Shown in pieces: positions 19,070 through 26,729 of a stretch of 26,729 nt of DNA. The stretch's first letter is position 1, and every line of letters begins with the position of its first letter. The DNA comes from Symsagittifera roscoffensis (Eukaryota > Xenacoelomorpha > Acoela > Convolutidae). The notes under the pieces are model-generated. The model made no database searches and had not been told where the DNA came from. It saw only the letters and a list, made by a program, of their open reading frames with translations. Made by a program: the position numbers and the translations under genes. The stretch is from assembly GCF_963678635.1 (NCBI RefSeq), contig NW_026971123.1, forward strand, positions 7,501 through 34,229. The letters are read 5' to 3'.

Positions 19070-22058
19070 GTAAGGCAAATATTAATAAAGTGCCCTATTT
19101 GGAAACCGGGCAGTTTGTTTTCATTTGTCATTTTTGACATTTCTGATAAAATTAGACAACTAAAATCTCGGAATTTTTTTTGGATTAAACCAACTCGGGA
19201 ATAATGGCGACCAAGAAACATTAGCAGAAGATAAATAAAAAATTTAGTCAGAAGCAGCTTGGCGTTCATACTACACTGCAGACCAGCTAAACAACCAATT
19301 TGAGCTCTCCAGATGAAGAGCACAGAAATTTCAAAATGGAGAGGAACTTGATATATTTCATCTGACTTTTAGATACTTTACTGTTTTTTCTTTCAGTAAG
19401 CCACAGGTCTTTTTCTCAATGTACGCAAACTCCAACAACAAAGCAACTTCAATCGGAGTTCGGAACCCTCTGTTCCTTGTCCAGTCTCCCTGTTTCACAG
19501 CCGGACTACTCAGCAACCAGACCTCGGAGCTGCAGCAGAGGTCATGTGACCAGAAGCGTCCCTTCTCCTGTGAGTATGCCAGATATGCGCGGGACGAATT
19601 TAGCGGAAGGATGCAGACTATGCTTTGTCTATTGAAGGTTGTATTTGAAAGATTTAAATAGCTGAAAAAAATTCTATATCTTTCAATAGTTTTTAATCAA
19701 AATCAAATTTTTAGATAGATGTTTTCAGTTTTTAGAAGAAATTTTAAATTGTTCTACATTTTCTAGAAGATATCACCATGATTATATAACCTATCGCACA
19801 AAAAACTCAAAACTATGATGGAAAGACGGCACGTGTTTTACAAACTTAGAAAGAACTCTGAGAAATTAACAGGATCATTCACTCTGCGAAATCTAACTAT
19901 GATGGTTTTCTCATGAAAAAAAATTATAAGTTTCAAAATACACCATACATGTCCTTAGGACGTATGCGTGACCCCTTTTGAAGAAGGCGTCGCCAAAGTA
20001 GGCTGTCCTTACATGTTCGAGTACAAGAACGAACTTACATACCAGAACGTACGCGTCATCAATGGAGAAATCACACCATCAATCGAACACCCGTGGGCAG
20101 TCAGACTATCGCTCATCCAGCAGGCTCTTTTACTGTCCCCAACCCTGTTTTGCAATGTTTCAGGATTTCGATCCCCTTCACTTTTGAACTATTTTAAGAC
20201 ATTCAATTTAGGCTGAAAAAACCTAAAATTTTCTAAAGGCACCATATAGTAATTTTCAGGGAGAGCGCGGGACAAAAAAAAACTCAATTTCTTGGTCAAA
20301 ACATTCCAAAAACGCGTTTTTGGAAATGTTCGCAGGCAACGCAAAAAAAACAGGTCTTTAGTGATTTGGGCGAGCGCGCGGAAAATCAATTTGGTCGACC
20401 TAAAAAATAGTTTGACAAAACTTTCGAATATTTTTTTGAAAATCCCCCCTTCGAGAAAATCTTAGATCCGCCCCTGATCTCAATGATGTCTGTTTAATCA
20501 CTTTGTCTTATTGTTTATCGTTTAATGGAAAAATCGGTGCCACTTCAGGTGATTTTTTGAATGAAGAGAAGCCAAAATTGACGTTTTGTGACATTCTTTG
20601 GAAAACTTTGACCAAAAACTCGGGTTTTCTTTGAGGCGCGCGCTCCCCCTTTTGAACTAGTTATTATTGGCACCCAAAGCGCCTCTAGGAAACCTTCGAG
20701 TCAGTTAACCAAAAATTGATGGCGTAAAATAGTACTAAATTGGGTTCTGGGTGGTCACTGGGCCGAATTTCTGAAGAGAAAAAGGCGCCTTCCCCTCCCT
20801 CTCCTAAATCCGCCACTGGATGCACAATAAACTCGAAGTATAGTTTTGGTTTGGCGGAATTGGGACTGTAAAGGACCCACAATCAGGCCTAACGGACATA
20901 ATTCACTATGTAGTGGTATAATCATCAGTCCGACCTATATAGTAACAGCTAAGCATTGTTTCGGCAAGAACATGGAAGGCATCTTACGAGGAACTGTGTT
21001 CTATTCAACTCCCACCAGATTCGAAGGCACTTTTTCAGGAAACAATTAATCCAAAACCCGTCAACTTTAAGAAGCTTAAGAAATTCACACGTTTTTCGAA
21101 CTTATTGAATCTGAAATTTTACTTTTCATTCTACGTATTTCAAATACTTTCCCGATGAACAAGATTGATTTTTTTTATTTGCAGAATGATGCATGTACCA
21201 GTTTTTAGACTCCTTGCTTCTTTGTTTTAAAAATGCAGATATTTGAAGAACGGTTATTTGGGAAAATCAGGACATTACCGTTACACGTGTTGCAAAGTAC
21301 ACTGGAAATCAAACACTTATATTACCGCTCTTAAAAAAATTGGAAAAGTGCCGGTTCGAAGCGGCAAAGTACGGACCTGAAGATGTGAAAATTCTACTAG
21401 ACTGCGACGCGGCTGTAATCGCTCTTCCTACGCCAATAGGGATAATTTTACTTTTTCCGGCTTTATTTAACCTATGTCAGTTAGTATTAACACGTATGAA
21501 TCTAGGAGAATATGCAAAACAAGCGTTCTTTTTATTGTAGCTTAGTTTGTTCAAAAACATTTCAAAATAATAAAAACTTTGAATTAAATTTTTATGGATT
21601 GAGCTCTCGTCAAAACTGGAAAAAGACAATGTGAAATTAATATCCTTAAAAGTTCCTGAGTAACAATAATGCAAATAATTAATTAATTGATAAGTACCTG
21701 TTGCATATTTAACAACTCAATCGATGCAAATGCTGAACTTCTGAATAAAACTTAGACTGACTCAATCATGCTCGAACAAGTAATTTATATCTACCGTAGT
21801 ACTTGATAACTTCACATTAATTGTTCACCATCATACGACAGATTTTGATTTTATCGAGGAGGTGCATACGAGGTAAAAGTAAAAGGGTCTCTTGGCAGTC
21901 ATTTCAAGATACGCGATGCCGATTAAGTTGCCGGCGACAAACGACGCCCCTCTTGTGGGGCAATGGGCTACTGTGTCTGGCTTCGGGGCCTGGTGCGACC
22001 GACAGGTCGACCCCCTCTGCAGTCAGAAAGATACTTTCGGAGGGACCGATCGGGTCAG
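18774..22058 (+). CDS. S1-family (trypsin-fold) serine protease gene, 3'-incomplete, six visible exons
   Basis: This is the only convincing host-type gene. Exons: about 18774-19069, 19397-19637, 19959 to about 20134 or 20146, about 20887 to about 20997, about 21249-21475 and 21899-22058. Junctions 1/2, 2/3 and 5/6 have GT and AG signals and matching phases. The first three exons give a cysteine-containing N-terminal region. The zymogen cleavage site follows (NVR before VINGE, then HPWAVRL). TAKHC in exon 4 carries His57. DAAVIALPTPI in exon 5 matches the DIALL-Asp102 block, and MPIKLP plus TVSGFGAWC in exon 6 match the PxCLP and GWG blocks. The catalytic GDSGG exon is absent; a gypsy LTR appears to start six bases past the last donor. 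Likely a secreted protease or homologue, inactive if the 3' exon is lost. Junctions 3/4 and 4/5 are not resolved. Confidence 0.75.
19397..19637 (+). CDS. S1 protease gene, exon 2
   Basis: Begins after a strong acceptor (CTGTTTTTTCTTTCAG) in the phase left by exon 1 and ends at AAG|GTTGTA in phase 0. The end of the segment, SCDQKRPFSCEYARYARDEF, resembles the closing strand of a C-type lectin-like domain (C...rpFxCE), but the usual WxxxxC and EPN/WND motifs are not apparent. Intron length to exon 1 is 327 bases. Confidence 0.65.
19959..20134 (+). CDS. S1 protease gene, exon 3: activation site
   Basis: Begins after CCTTAG in phase 0, matching exon 2. It encodes DVCVTPFEEGVAKVGCPYMF and then QNVR|VINGEITPSIEHPWAV. 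Arg-Val-Ile-Asn-Gly is the standard zymogen cleavage site of trypsin-fold proteases, and HPWAVRL is the first strand of the mature domain. The 3' end is unsure: GT at 20135 or 20147 both fit the phase of exon 4, but both are weak donors. Confidence 0.65.
20135..20886. other. Large third intron with two MITE-like 3' ends
   Basis: Two sequences in the same orientation end CTTAGATCCGCCCCTG (20463-20478) and CCTAAATCCGCCACTG (about 20804-20819). Reverse-complemented they read CAGGGGCGGAT and CAGTGGCGGAT, common termini of hAT-type MITEs. Matching left ends were not found, so these are probably truncated or decayed insertions that enlarged the intron. Confidence 0.45.
20887..20997 (+). CDS. S1 protease gene, exon 4: His57 exon
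   Basis: PNGHNSLCSGIIISPTYIVT then AKHCFGKN. C-S-G-x-x-I-S-P and TAKHC match the CGGTLIS...TAAHC block; His is retained, and the Cys pair that brackets it is present. The acceptor AATCAG|G is not pyrimidine-rich; another, TGTAAAG|G at 20874, is possible. The 3' end is tentative. Confidence 0.6.
21249..21475 (+). CDS. S1 protease gene, exon 5: Asp102 exon
   Basis: The frame is closed upstream by a TGA at 21244, so the exon must begin after it (AAG|A at 21248 fits). It encodes TVIWENQDITVTRVAKYTGN, then KCRFEAAKYGPEDVKILL and CDAAVIALPTPIGI. The last part aligns with the NDIALLKLxxPI block and keeps the Asp. The donor CTAT|GTCAGT leaves one base, matching exon 6. Confidence 0.6.
21899..22058 (+). 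CDS. S1 protease gene, exon 6: PxxLP and GWG blocks
   Basis: Acceptor GGGTCTCTTGGCAG, two bases completing the codon from exon 5. It reads SRYAMPIKLPATNDAPLVGQ, WATVSGFGAWC and CSQKDTFGGTDRV. MPIKLP matches the PICLP block and VSGFGA the VTGWG block. The strong donor CAG|GTCAGT closes the exon in phase 2, so at least one more exon is required; none is visible before the gypsy element. Confidence 0.7.
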
Positions 22059-22063
22059 GTCAG

Positions 22064-22382
22064 TGTTATTTCTAAATCATCCAACTCAAGGAGCAAACCA
22101 GTTCTAACTCCCCAACCCACTCCTAGAAATTGAGATAGGGACCAGTTTTGAGTTTATGTAAGTGCTATCAATTATTCTAGATAGACACCAGTTTGAGTTT
22201 ATGTAAGTGCTATCAATTCTTCTTTCTGTCTGGGGACCTGCTGTCTTGACCTTCCGATCTCTAATGTCCGATGGGATCTGAAATAAAAGAGTGCAGTAAG
22301 ATTTCGATTTGATGCCTAACAGTTTGCCTACAATAAAACTTATTAACAACCTTTTTGAATTTCCAAACTTACGACTTTAACA
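22064..22382 (+). repeat. Probable 5' LTR of the gypsy element
   Basis: Begins TGTTATTTC and ends TTTAACA, giving TG...CA ends. It is followed at 22383 by TGGCGCAACCAGCAG, which starts with TGG as a tRNA primer-binding site should. AATAAA occurs at about 22281 and 22331, as expected near an LTR poly(A) signal. The 3' LTR lies outside the window, so the 5' boundary is inferred only from the TG rule and position. Confidence 0.4.
22141..22223. repeat. ~38-bp direct repeat within the presumed LTR
   Basis: Copy 1 (22141-22178) and copy 2 (22187-22223) share AGTTTATGTAAGTGCTATCA with few differences elsewhere. Repeats of this kind in an LTR can be enhancer-like, but nothing proves it here. Confidence 0.8.
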
Positions 22383-22397
22383 TGGCGCAACCAGCAG
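22383..22397 (+). promoter_or_regulatory. Presumed tRNA primer-binding site of the gypsy element
   Basis: TGGCGCAACCAGCAG directly after the presumed LTR end. The tRNA is not identified. An ATG at 22382 overlaps it and reads MAQPAEKKGGGK before a stop, so Gag may start within the primer site in an intact copy. Confidence 0.4.
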
Positions 22398-22506
22398 AAA
22401 AAAAAGGAGGGGGAAAAATCCATTAAATATAGTAGCATTTTGGGAAACACGAACGCCGGAACCTCCAGTATATTGGGAGGAGTGGATAATTAAATTTCAC
22501 TGGGGG

Positions 22507-24417
22507 ATGATAGCAAAATACGACATTGATCCCGATGATTTCTGTTTTGCGAGTACTATAAATGCGGCGGCTATCACGGCGTTGCCTGAAGAAGTCAATG
22601 GGAAAAATCGTCTCGATTCGGAAAAGATGTTAAAGTCTAACTTGTATCTTTGTATCGGAGATGATGCGCAACGCATATTCAAAGCACGGAAACCGACGGT
22701 TAACATTAAAACGGAACGGTACCCACGGGTCCTGGATGAGATGCAAAATGTTTTCCAACGTGAGAGGAATGTAACTCATGAGCGGGGACTATTCTACGAG
22801 CAAAAACAACGTGAGAACGAAACTTTCGAAAAATTTCATGCGGAGCTAAGCGCTCTAGCAGGAAGATGTGATTTTGCAAATGCGGCCGAAAACGTTCGTG
22901 ATATTTTCATTATGAATATGCGGGAATCGGATTGCCAACGAGAATTATCGCGATCAAATAAGTTACCGGAGGAAGTTTACCGGATCGCCTTATCATATGA
23001 ACGTGGTGAGCGCGCATACAAATCATATACGGGAAAACCAGCTTCATCAGCTCCGGCAATTTCACTAAAACAGGAACCAGTAAATAATATAAGAAGGGGA
23101 CCAGGATTTTTTCGAGGCCGAGGACGTGCGGGACGTGGAGGATATACCCAAGGATCAAGTAGTAGTGGGGGAAGCGGAAATAACCGTAGGTGTTACAATT
23201 GCGACGCGCCAAATTTTACCCTGGATCACATCGCGAGCTGTCCTGCAAAAGGAGCAACATGTAACTCATGCCGAAGACTGGGACATTTTGAACGAACATG
23301 CCGAGGAATTAGAAGGGGTACTAACCAATGGAGAGGACAAGGACGAGTTGGATTGATCAGGGAGGAAAATGAGCATCATCAAAGTACGCAGAACGTAAAT
23401 GAACTGAATGAAGACTCAATATCGTGGGTGAATCAGCAAGGGTGCGGGGAAAAAGAATCCATGACGTCGGGATCGGATGACTACATGGTAATGTCGATAA
23501 AAAGGAAGAAACATGAGACTGAATTAAAGATCCCTGGGGCCCGCGTTCAAGTGGAGGTGTCAGGGAAGAAGATGTGGTTGTGGTTAGATAGTGGATCTCC
23601 AGTGACTATCTTCAGCATAAACGACCTAAAAACAACGTTAGGAAAAGCAAATATTCAACTACAACCGTCAAAAGAGGAATTTCTGGATTACAACAACAAC
23701 CGAACAAACATACAAAGGAAGGTAACAGTGATGATGTCATTAAATGGCTGGGCAGCACCAGCACAGGTGTCAGTAATATCAGGAAATCATCAATCAATCC
23801 TTGGGCGCGACCTGATGGGCACCCTAGGTCTCGAGCTAGTCCAACGGAAGAAAGTGATGGGAATCACAGGGGAAGGGATCAGTCAAGAGGAGGACGAATA
23901 CGACCAATTGCAAACATACTTCTGTAAGTTGTACCCAAATTTATTTACTAGGATAGGGAAGATCCGGAATGCGAAAGTAAGAGCTGAATTTTTTGAAAAT
24001 TTGAAGCCTATACAACAAAAAGGGCGTAGGGTGCCAATCAGTCTACAAGAAAAGGTGGATAAAGAAATTCATCGGCTGATAAATGAAGGACATATCATAA
24101 AACTACAAGAGTGCTCAGATAAATATTTCGTCTCTCCTATCGTCATTACAGTAAAAAAGGACGGAAGCATAAAATTAGCACTAGAATCAAGAGAATTGAA
24201 TAAACAGGTACACAAAAATAAGTACCAAATGCCGAATATTGACGAATTATTTGACGGAGTAAGTCAGATTACGGCGGAGAAAAAATCGGGGAATGTATAT
24301 TTTACAACATTGGATTTCACATATGCGTACGGACAAGTCGCAATAGAACAAAAAAACGAGCGAGCAATGCAATTTCTCACTATTCGGCGGAAAATCCACG
24401 GGGACTTATCGTTTTAA
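22507..24417 (+). pseudogene. Gypsy Gag, protease and N-terminal reverse transcriptase frame
   Basis: A 636-codon frame; the open phase extends upstream to about 22423 (TPEPPVYWEEWIIKF), so Gag starts earlier than the first in-frame Met. Residues 1-190 are capsid-like with a CDF block and an ERG...E helix. An Arg/Gly-rich stretch follows, then two CCHC knuckles at about 228-268: CX2CX8HX3C, unusual spacing, and a standard CX2CX4HX4C. The protease active site is LDSGSPVTI near 360 (DSG instead of DTG), with ILGRD near 430. RT starts near 499 and includes VSPIVITVKKDGSIKLAL and TLDFTYAYGQVAIEQ, the first catalytic Asp block. The frame ends artificially after a shift near 24369, where the true phase continues as GGKSTGTYRF. 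Confidence 0.85.
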
Positions 24418-24870
24418 AAACGGATTTTACGGACTTACGTCAATGCCGGCGGAATTCCAGAAGGAAAAAGATAATTTACTTAAGGAGTTCCCCCAGGCTA
24501 ACGCGTTTATTGATGATATCTTAATTGCTTCAAAAGGAACTAAAATCGAACACATTGCGTTGGTGGAAAAGATATTGAAAAAACTGGACGTCTCCAACGT
24601 CGCGTTAAAATTGCGAAAATGCGAATTTGCGAAAACGGAGTGCAAATGGCTTGGATTTCGAATTGGGGAAAGTGGTATAACGCCCTTAGTAGGAAAAACA
24701 CAAGCAATAGAAGACTTGAAAACCCCAAAATCTTGATAGTAGTTGAAATCCTTGATGGGCTCGCTACACAGCTTACACAAATTTTTACCCAAACTCGCCG
24801 AGTTAAGCGCACCGTTAAAGCCATTACTGAGCCAAAATAACAATTTTGTCTGGACATCCGTTTGCGAAAA
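24371..24870 (+). pseudogene. Gypsy reverse transcriptase, C-terminal half, with triple stop
   Basis: In the phase after the shift: GTYRFKNGFYGLTSMPAEFQ (about 24398-24460), the catalytic box AFIDDILIASKGT (about 24503-24541; FIDD stands for YxDD with both Asp kept), then LKLRKCEF and KWLGFRIGESGITP. At 24734-24742 three stops in a row (TGA TAG TAG) occur, but the same phase continues with LKSLMGSLHSLHKFLPKLAE, the expected thumb/tether block. The phase then shifts near 24865 into the RNase H frame. Confidence 0.82.
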
Positions 24871-25565
24871 ATGCGTTCCAACTATTAAAATTGCTGGTGG
24901 AAAATATTGTCGAATTACGACATTTCTACATTCACCGTGAAACTAGAATTATTTGTGACGCTAGTCACGATGGCCTAGGTGCCGTCTTAGAACAGTATGG
25001 CGCATCGGGGTGGCATCCGATTTCGTTTGCATCTCGGTATCTTAATCCGGCTGAAAAAAAATACTCCACAAACGAATTAGATTTACTCGCGGTAGTGTGG
25101 GCCACGGAACATTTTCGGAATTATATATACGGTCGGTACTTCACAGTGATATCTGATCATAAAGCGCTACTTACATTGTTGAATTCGTCACCGAAAGGAA
25201 ATAAAACATTTTTCAGTCAATTAACTCGATGGTATGATCGACTGGTGCCATACGACTTTAAAGTTGAACATAGACAAGGGTCAAAAATGGAGATGGCTGA
25301 CTATTTGTCTCGGTTTCCGTCCGCAGAGGCACCCGAGACAAGTCATTACGATGAAAATTTTCCAGTAGCAAAGATAAGAATGATAAACGCGGCGTTGAGG
25401 CCCAAGGATAAAATGAAGCCTAGGGGTCAAGAAGTGAATAACATTAAGCGAAAACCGACGGCGGCGTACAGTCATGTTTCGACACAACGAAAGCAGTTTC
25501 ATCCAATGAGAATGAAAGAAAAGACGATTATGCAAATATTCACCGTGAGCACAAACGCTCAATAG
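24846..25565 (+). pseudogene. Gypsy RNase H domain
   Basis: Reads AFQLLKLLVENI, then IICDASHDGLGAVLEQYG with the first catalytic Asp near residue 37. WHPISFASRYLN and KKYSTNELDLLAVVWATEHF follow with the Glu near 77. VISDHKALLTLLN has the second Asp near 104, and VEHRQGSKMEMADYLSRFP follows. All three recognised acidic residues are kept, so the domain itself is intact. The rest of the frame (about residues 160-239) is basic and leads to a TAG at 25563. Upstream it is joined to the RT by a shift at an A5 run. Confidence 0.85.
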
Positions 25566-25935
25566 AGGGCGTGTTTACATGCAACCGACGGTTAACCAAT
25601 CAGCGTCGAGATATTTGCAAACCGGCGGAAATATGCAAATACCGAAGAACGAGATTCAGATTTTGTTCTCATTGCTTAAATTACAGTTGCAAACATAAAA
25701 AATTGATTCAATACTCTCGAAACCCTTCCATTTCAACTAAGTACAATTGCAAGCCTTCTGCGTCGAAAATTTACAGTTGCAAACCATCCGTCTTACAAGA
25801 TTACAGTGAAAAGCCACTTATTTTGAAAATTTACAGTAGTTAAGATTATAGTGAAAAGCCAGTTACTTTGAAAAAATACAGTAGCAAATCCGAGAGAAAT
25901 AACTTGAGTAACCCAAAATGTAAAAACATGAGTAA
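25566..25935 (+). other. RNase H to integrase linker with short coding repeats
   Basis: A frame at 25571-25843 shows repeated short peptides: YNCKPSASK, YSCKPSVLQ, YSEKPLILK, YSS. At DNA level the words ATTTACAGTTGCAAACC and GATTACAGTGAAAAGCC recur at roughly 39-base spacing from about 25740 to 25890. Phase differs from both flanking domains, so it is not readable through in this copy. The repeated tract is not known to me from gypsy elements. Confidence 0.5.
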
Positions 25936-26729
25936 TTCTCCAAAAAAAATGATCCTCCAACTTCGGCAATAGTCAACACATCAACTAATTCGGGAAATGT
26001 TAACCTAAATGTTGTACTAAAGCGACTAAATCAACCTTCTAGCGTTAGTTCGGATTCCGATATTGAAATGATACCACCCGAAAAACTTGTTATCAAACAA
26101 ACTAATTCTAAAAAACTAAATACAATTATATCCTTTCCACATCAGTTCCCCGGTTTATCGTACCCACTTGTACAAAATGAAAAATGGATCTATTCTATAG
26201 TGCCGTCGGATAGTAAAATAGTGAAGAAAATTGAACACCCGGAAGTTTTGAATTTAAAATTGATTGAAGCAAATATTGAAAAAGACCCAATTATGAAGAC
26301 CATCCGAGACAACATCAGAGACAGGAACCCACGAGCAAAGGAGATTATTACAAGATTAGGACAATATTACGCCCAGCATTACAACGATTTCGCAGTACGT
26401 GAGAATTGCCTGTGGATGGACGGCCGGTTAGCAATACCGAAGGACCTATCAGCAGCAATTCTGAATCGCCTCCATTATAACCATCACGGGCGGGATAAGA
26501 TGTTCGCGGCCGCAAAGGTCGTGTGGATTCCCCTTATGCACCGAAATATCGCGGCCACAGCCAAATACTGCAAAAGTTGCTTAGAAGCAGGTAAAAACCT
26601 TAAACCGGACATTCCGAAAAATGACATGGGGGAAACGTATGATCCTAAGGAACCAAATGATTTGGTCCAATTAGACTTCTGGGGTCCAGTAAACTATGTT
26701 AGGGGTCGAAAAAAATATGTACTTGTAGC
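25936..26729 (+). pseudogene. Gypsy integrase, N-terminal part, cut by the window end
   Basis: Open from after a TAA at 25933 to the last base (264 codons). A Ser/Asn-rich start is followed by PIMKTIRDNIRDRNPRAKEI. The H2C2 zinc-binding module follows: HYNHH near residue 177 and YCKSC near residue 211. LVQLDFWGPVNYVRG near residue 245 contains the first Asp of the DDE core. The remaining DDE residues lie beyond the window. No lesion is seen in this part. Confidence 0.85.

Larger units (their letters stand above)
22382..26729 (+). mobile_element. Ty3/gypsy retrotransposon, internal region, runs off the window
   Basis: Order is Gag with zinc knuckles, aspartic protease, reverse transcriptase, RNase H, integrase: the Ty3/gypsy order (copia has integrase before RT). 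Damage: a frameshift near the Gag start (about 22420), one near 24369, three consecutive in-frame stops at 24734-24742, a frameshift at an A-run near 24865, and phase changes between RNase H and integrase. The reading frames remain long between lesions, so the copy is recent, or some breaks are sequence errors. It inserted just downstream of the last visible protease-gene exon. Confidence 0.88.

Noticed and set aside
22910-23212. 100-codon minus-strand frame opposite gypsy Gag
   Set aside because: Antisense to the zinc-knuckle region; no motif of its own.
24427-24881. Minus-strand frames of 138 and 113 codons opposite gypsy RT
   Set aside because: Antisense shadows of the conserved RT and thumb region.
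1-26729. tRNA or rRNA genes
   Set aside because: GTTCGA-type words were checked by eye (near 2760 and 21353), but no surrounding cloverleaf arms or A-box were seen; no rRNA-like stretch was found.

Overview
The window looks like invertebrate animal nuclear DNA. It has spliceosomal introns, a secreted-type trypsin-fold gene in several exons, and a dense mix of decayed eukaryotic mobile elements: Penelope-like, non-LTR LINE, Ty1/copia, Ty3/gypsy, and hAT-, pogo- and Mutator-type MITEs. No bacterial operon structure, rRNA, tRNA or CRISPR was seen. Species cannot be named from the sequence. Family calls rest on motifs read by eye; nothing was searched.

Layout. Positions 1-360 hold an AT-rich tandem repeat. 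Positions 386-2770 hold two head-to-tail fragments of a Penelope-like element, the second reaching a GIY-YIG nuclease end. A broken LINE reverse transcriptase follows at about 2775-4480. A copia fragment (protease, pre-integrase, integrase) covers about 4655-6575. It is itself split by a 490-bp hAT-type MITE with a perfect 8-bp target duplication (4737-5226) and by a fold-back repeat (about 5470-5625). A single exon-like segment resembling an S1 serine protease lies at 7210-7446.

Positions 8080-13601 are different. Recognisable reading frames are all on the minus strand, they match no family I know, and they are broken by a few stops and frameshifts. The part at 10157-12401 has a strongly A/C-rich coding strand. 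This is the best candidate for something undescribed, possibly a decayed mobile or viral-like element, but that is inference.

Positions 13600-18770 are mostly non-coding, with a pogo-type MITE with long terminal repeats (14824-15240), a 33-bp satellite (15652-15924) and a Mutator-like MITE with a 10-bp target duplication (17067-17630).

Positions 18774-22058 hold the only plausible host gene: six exons of an S1-family protease behind an unusual cysteine-containing N-terminal region. Three of its exon junctions agree in phase. His57 and Asp102 equivalents are visible. The exon with the catalytic serine is not seen. A Ty3/gypsy element (about 22064 to the window end) begins only a few bases after the last exon's splice donor and probably separates or removes the 3' end. 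The gypsy copy carries gag, protease, reverse transcriptase, RNase H and the start of integrase. It is damaged by frameshifts and by three consecutive in-frame stop codons.
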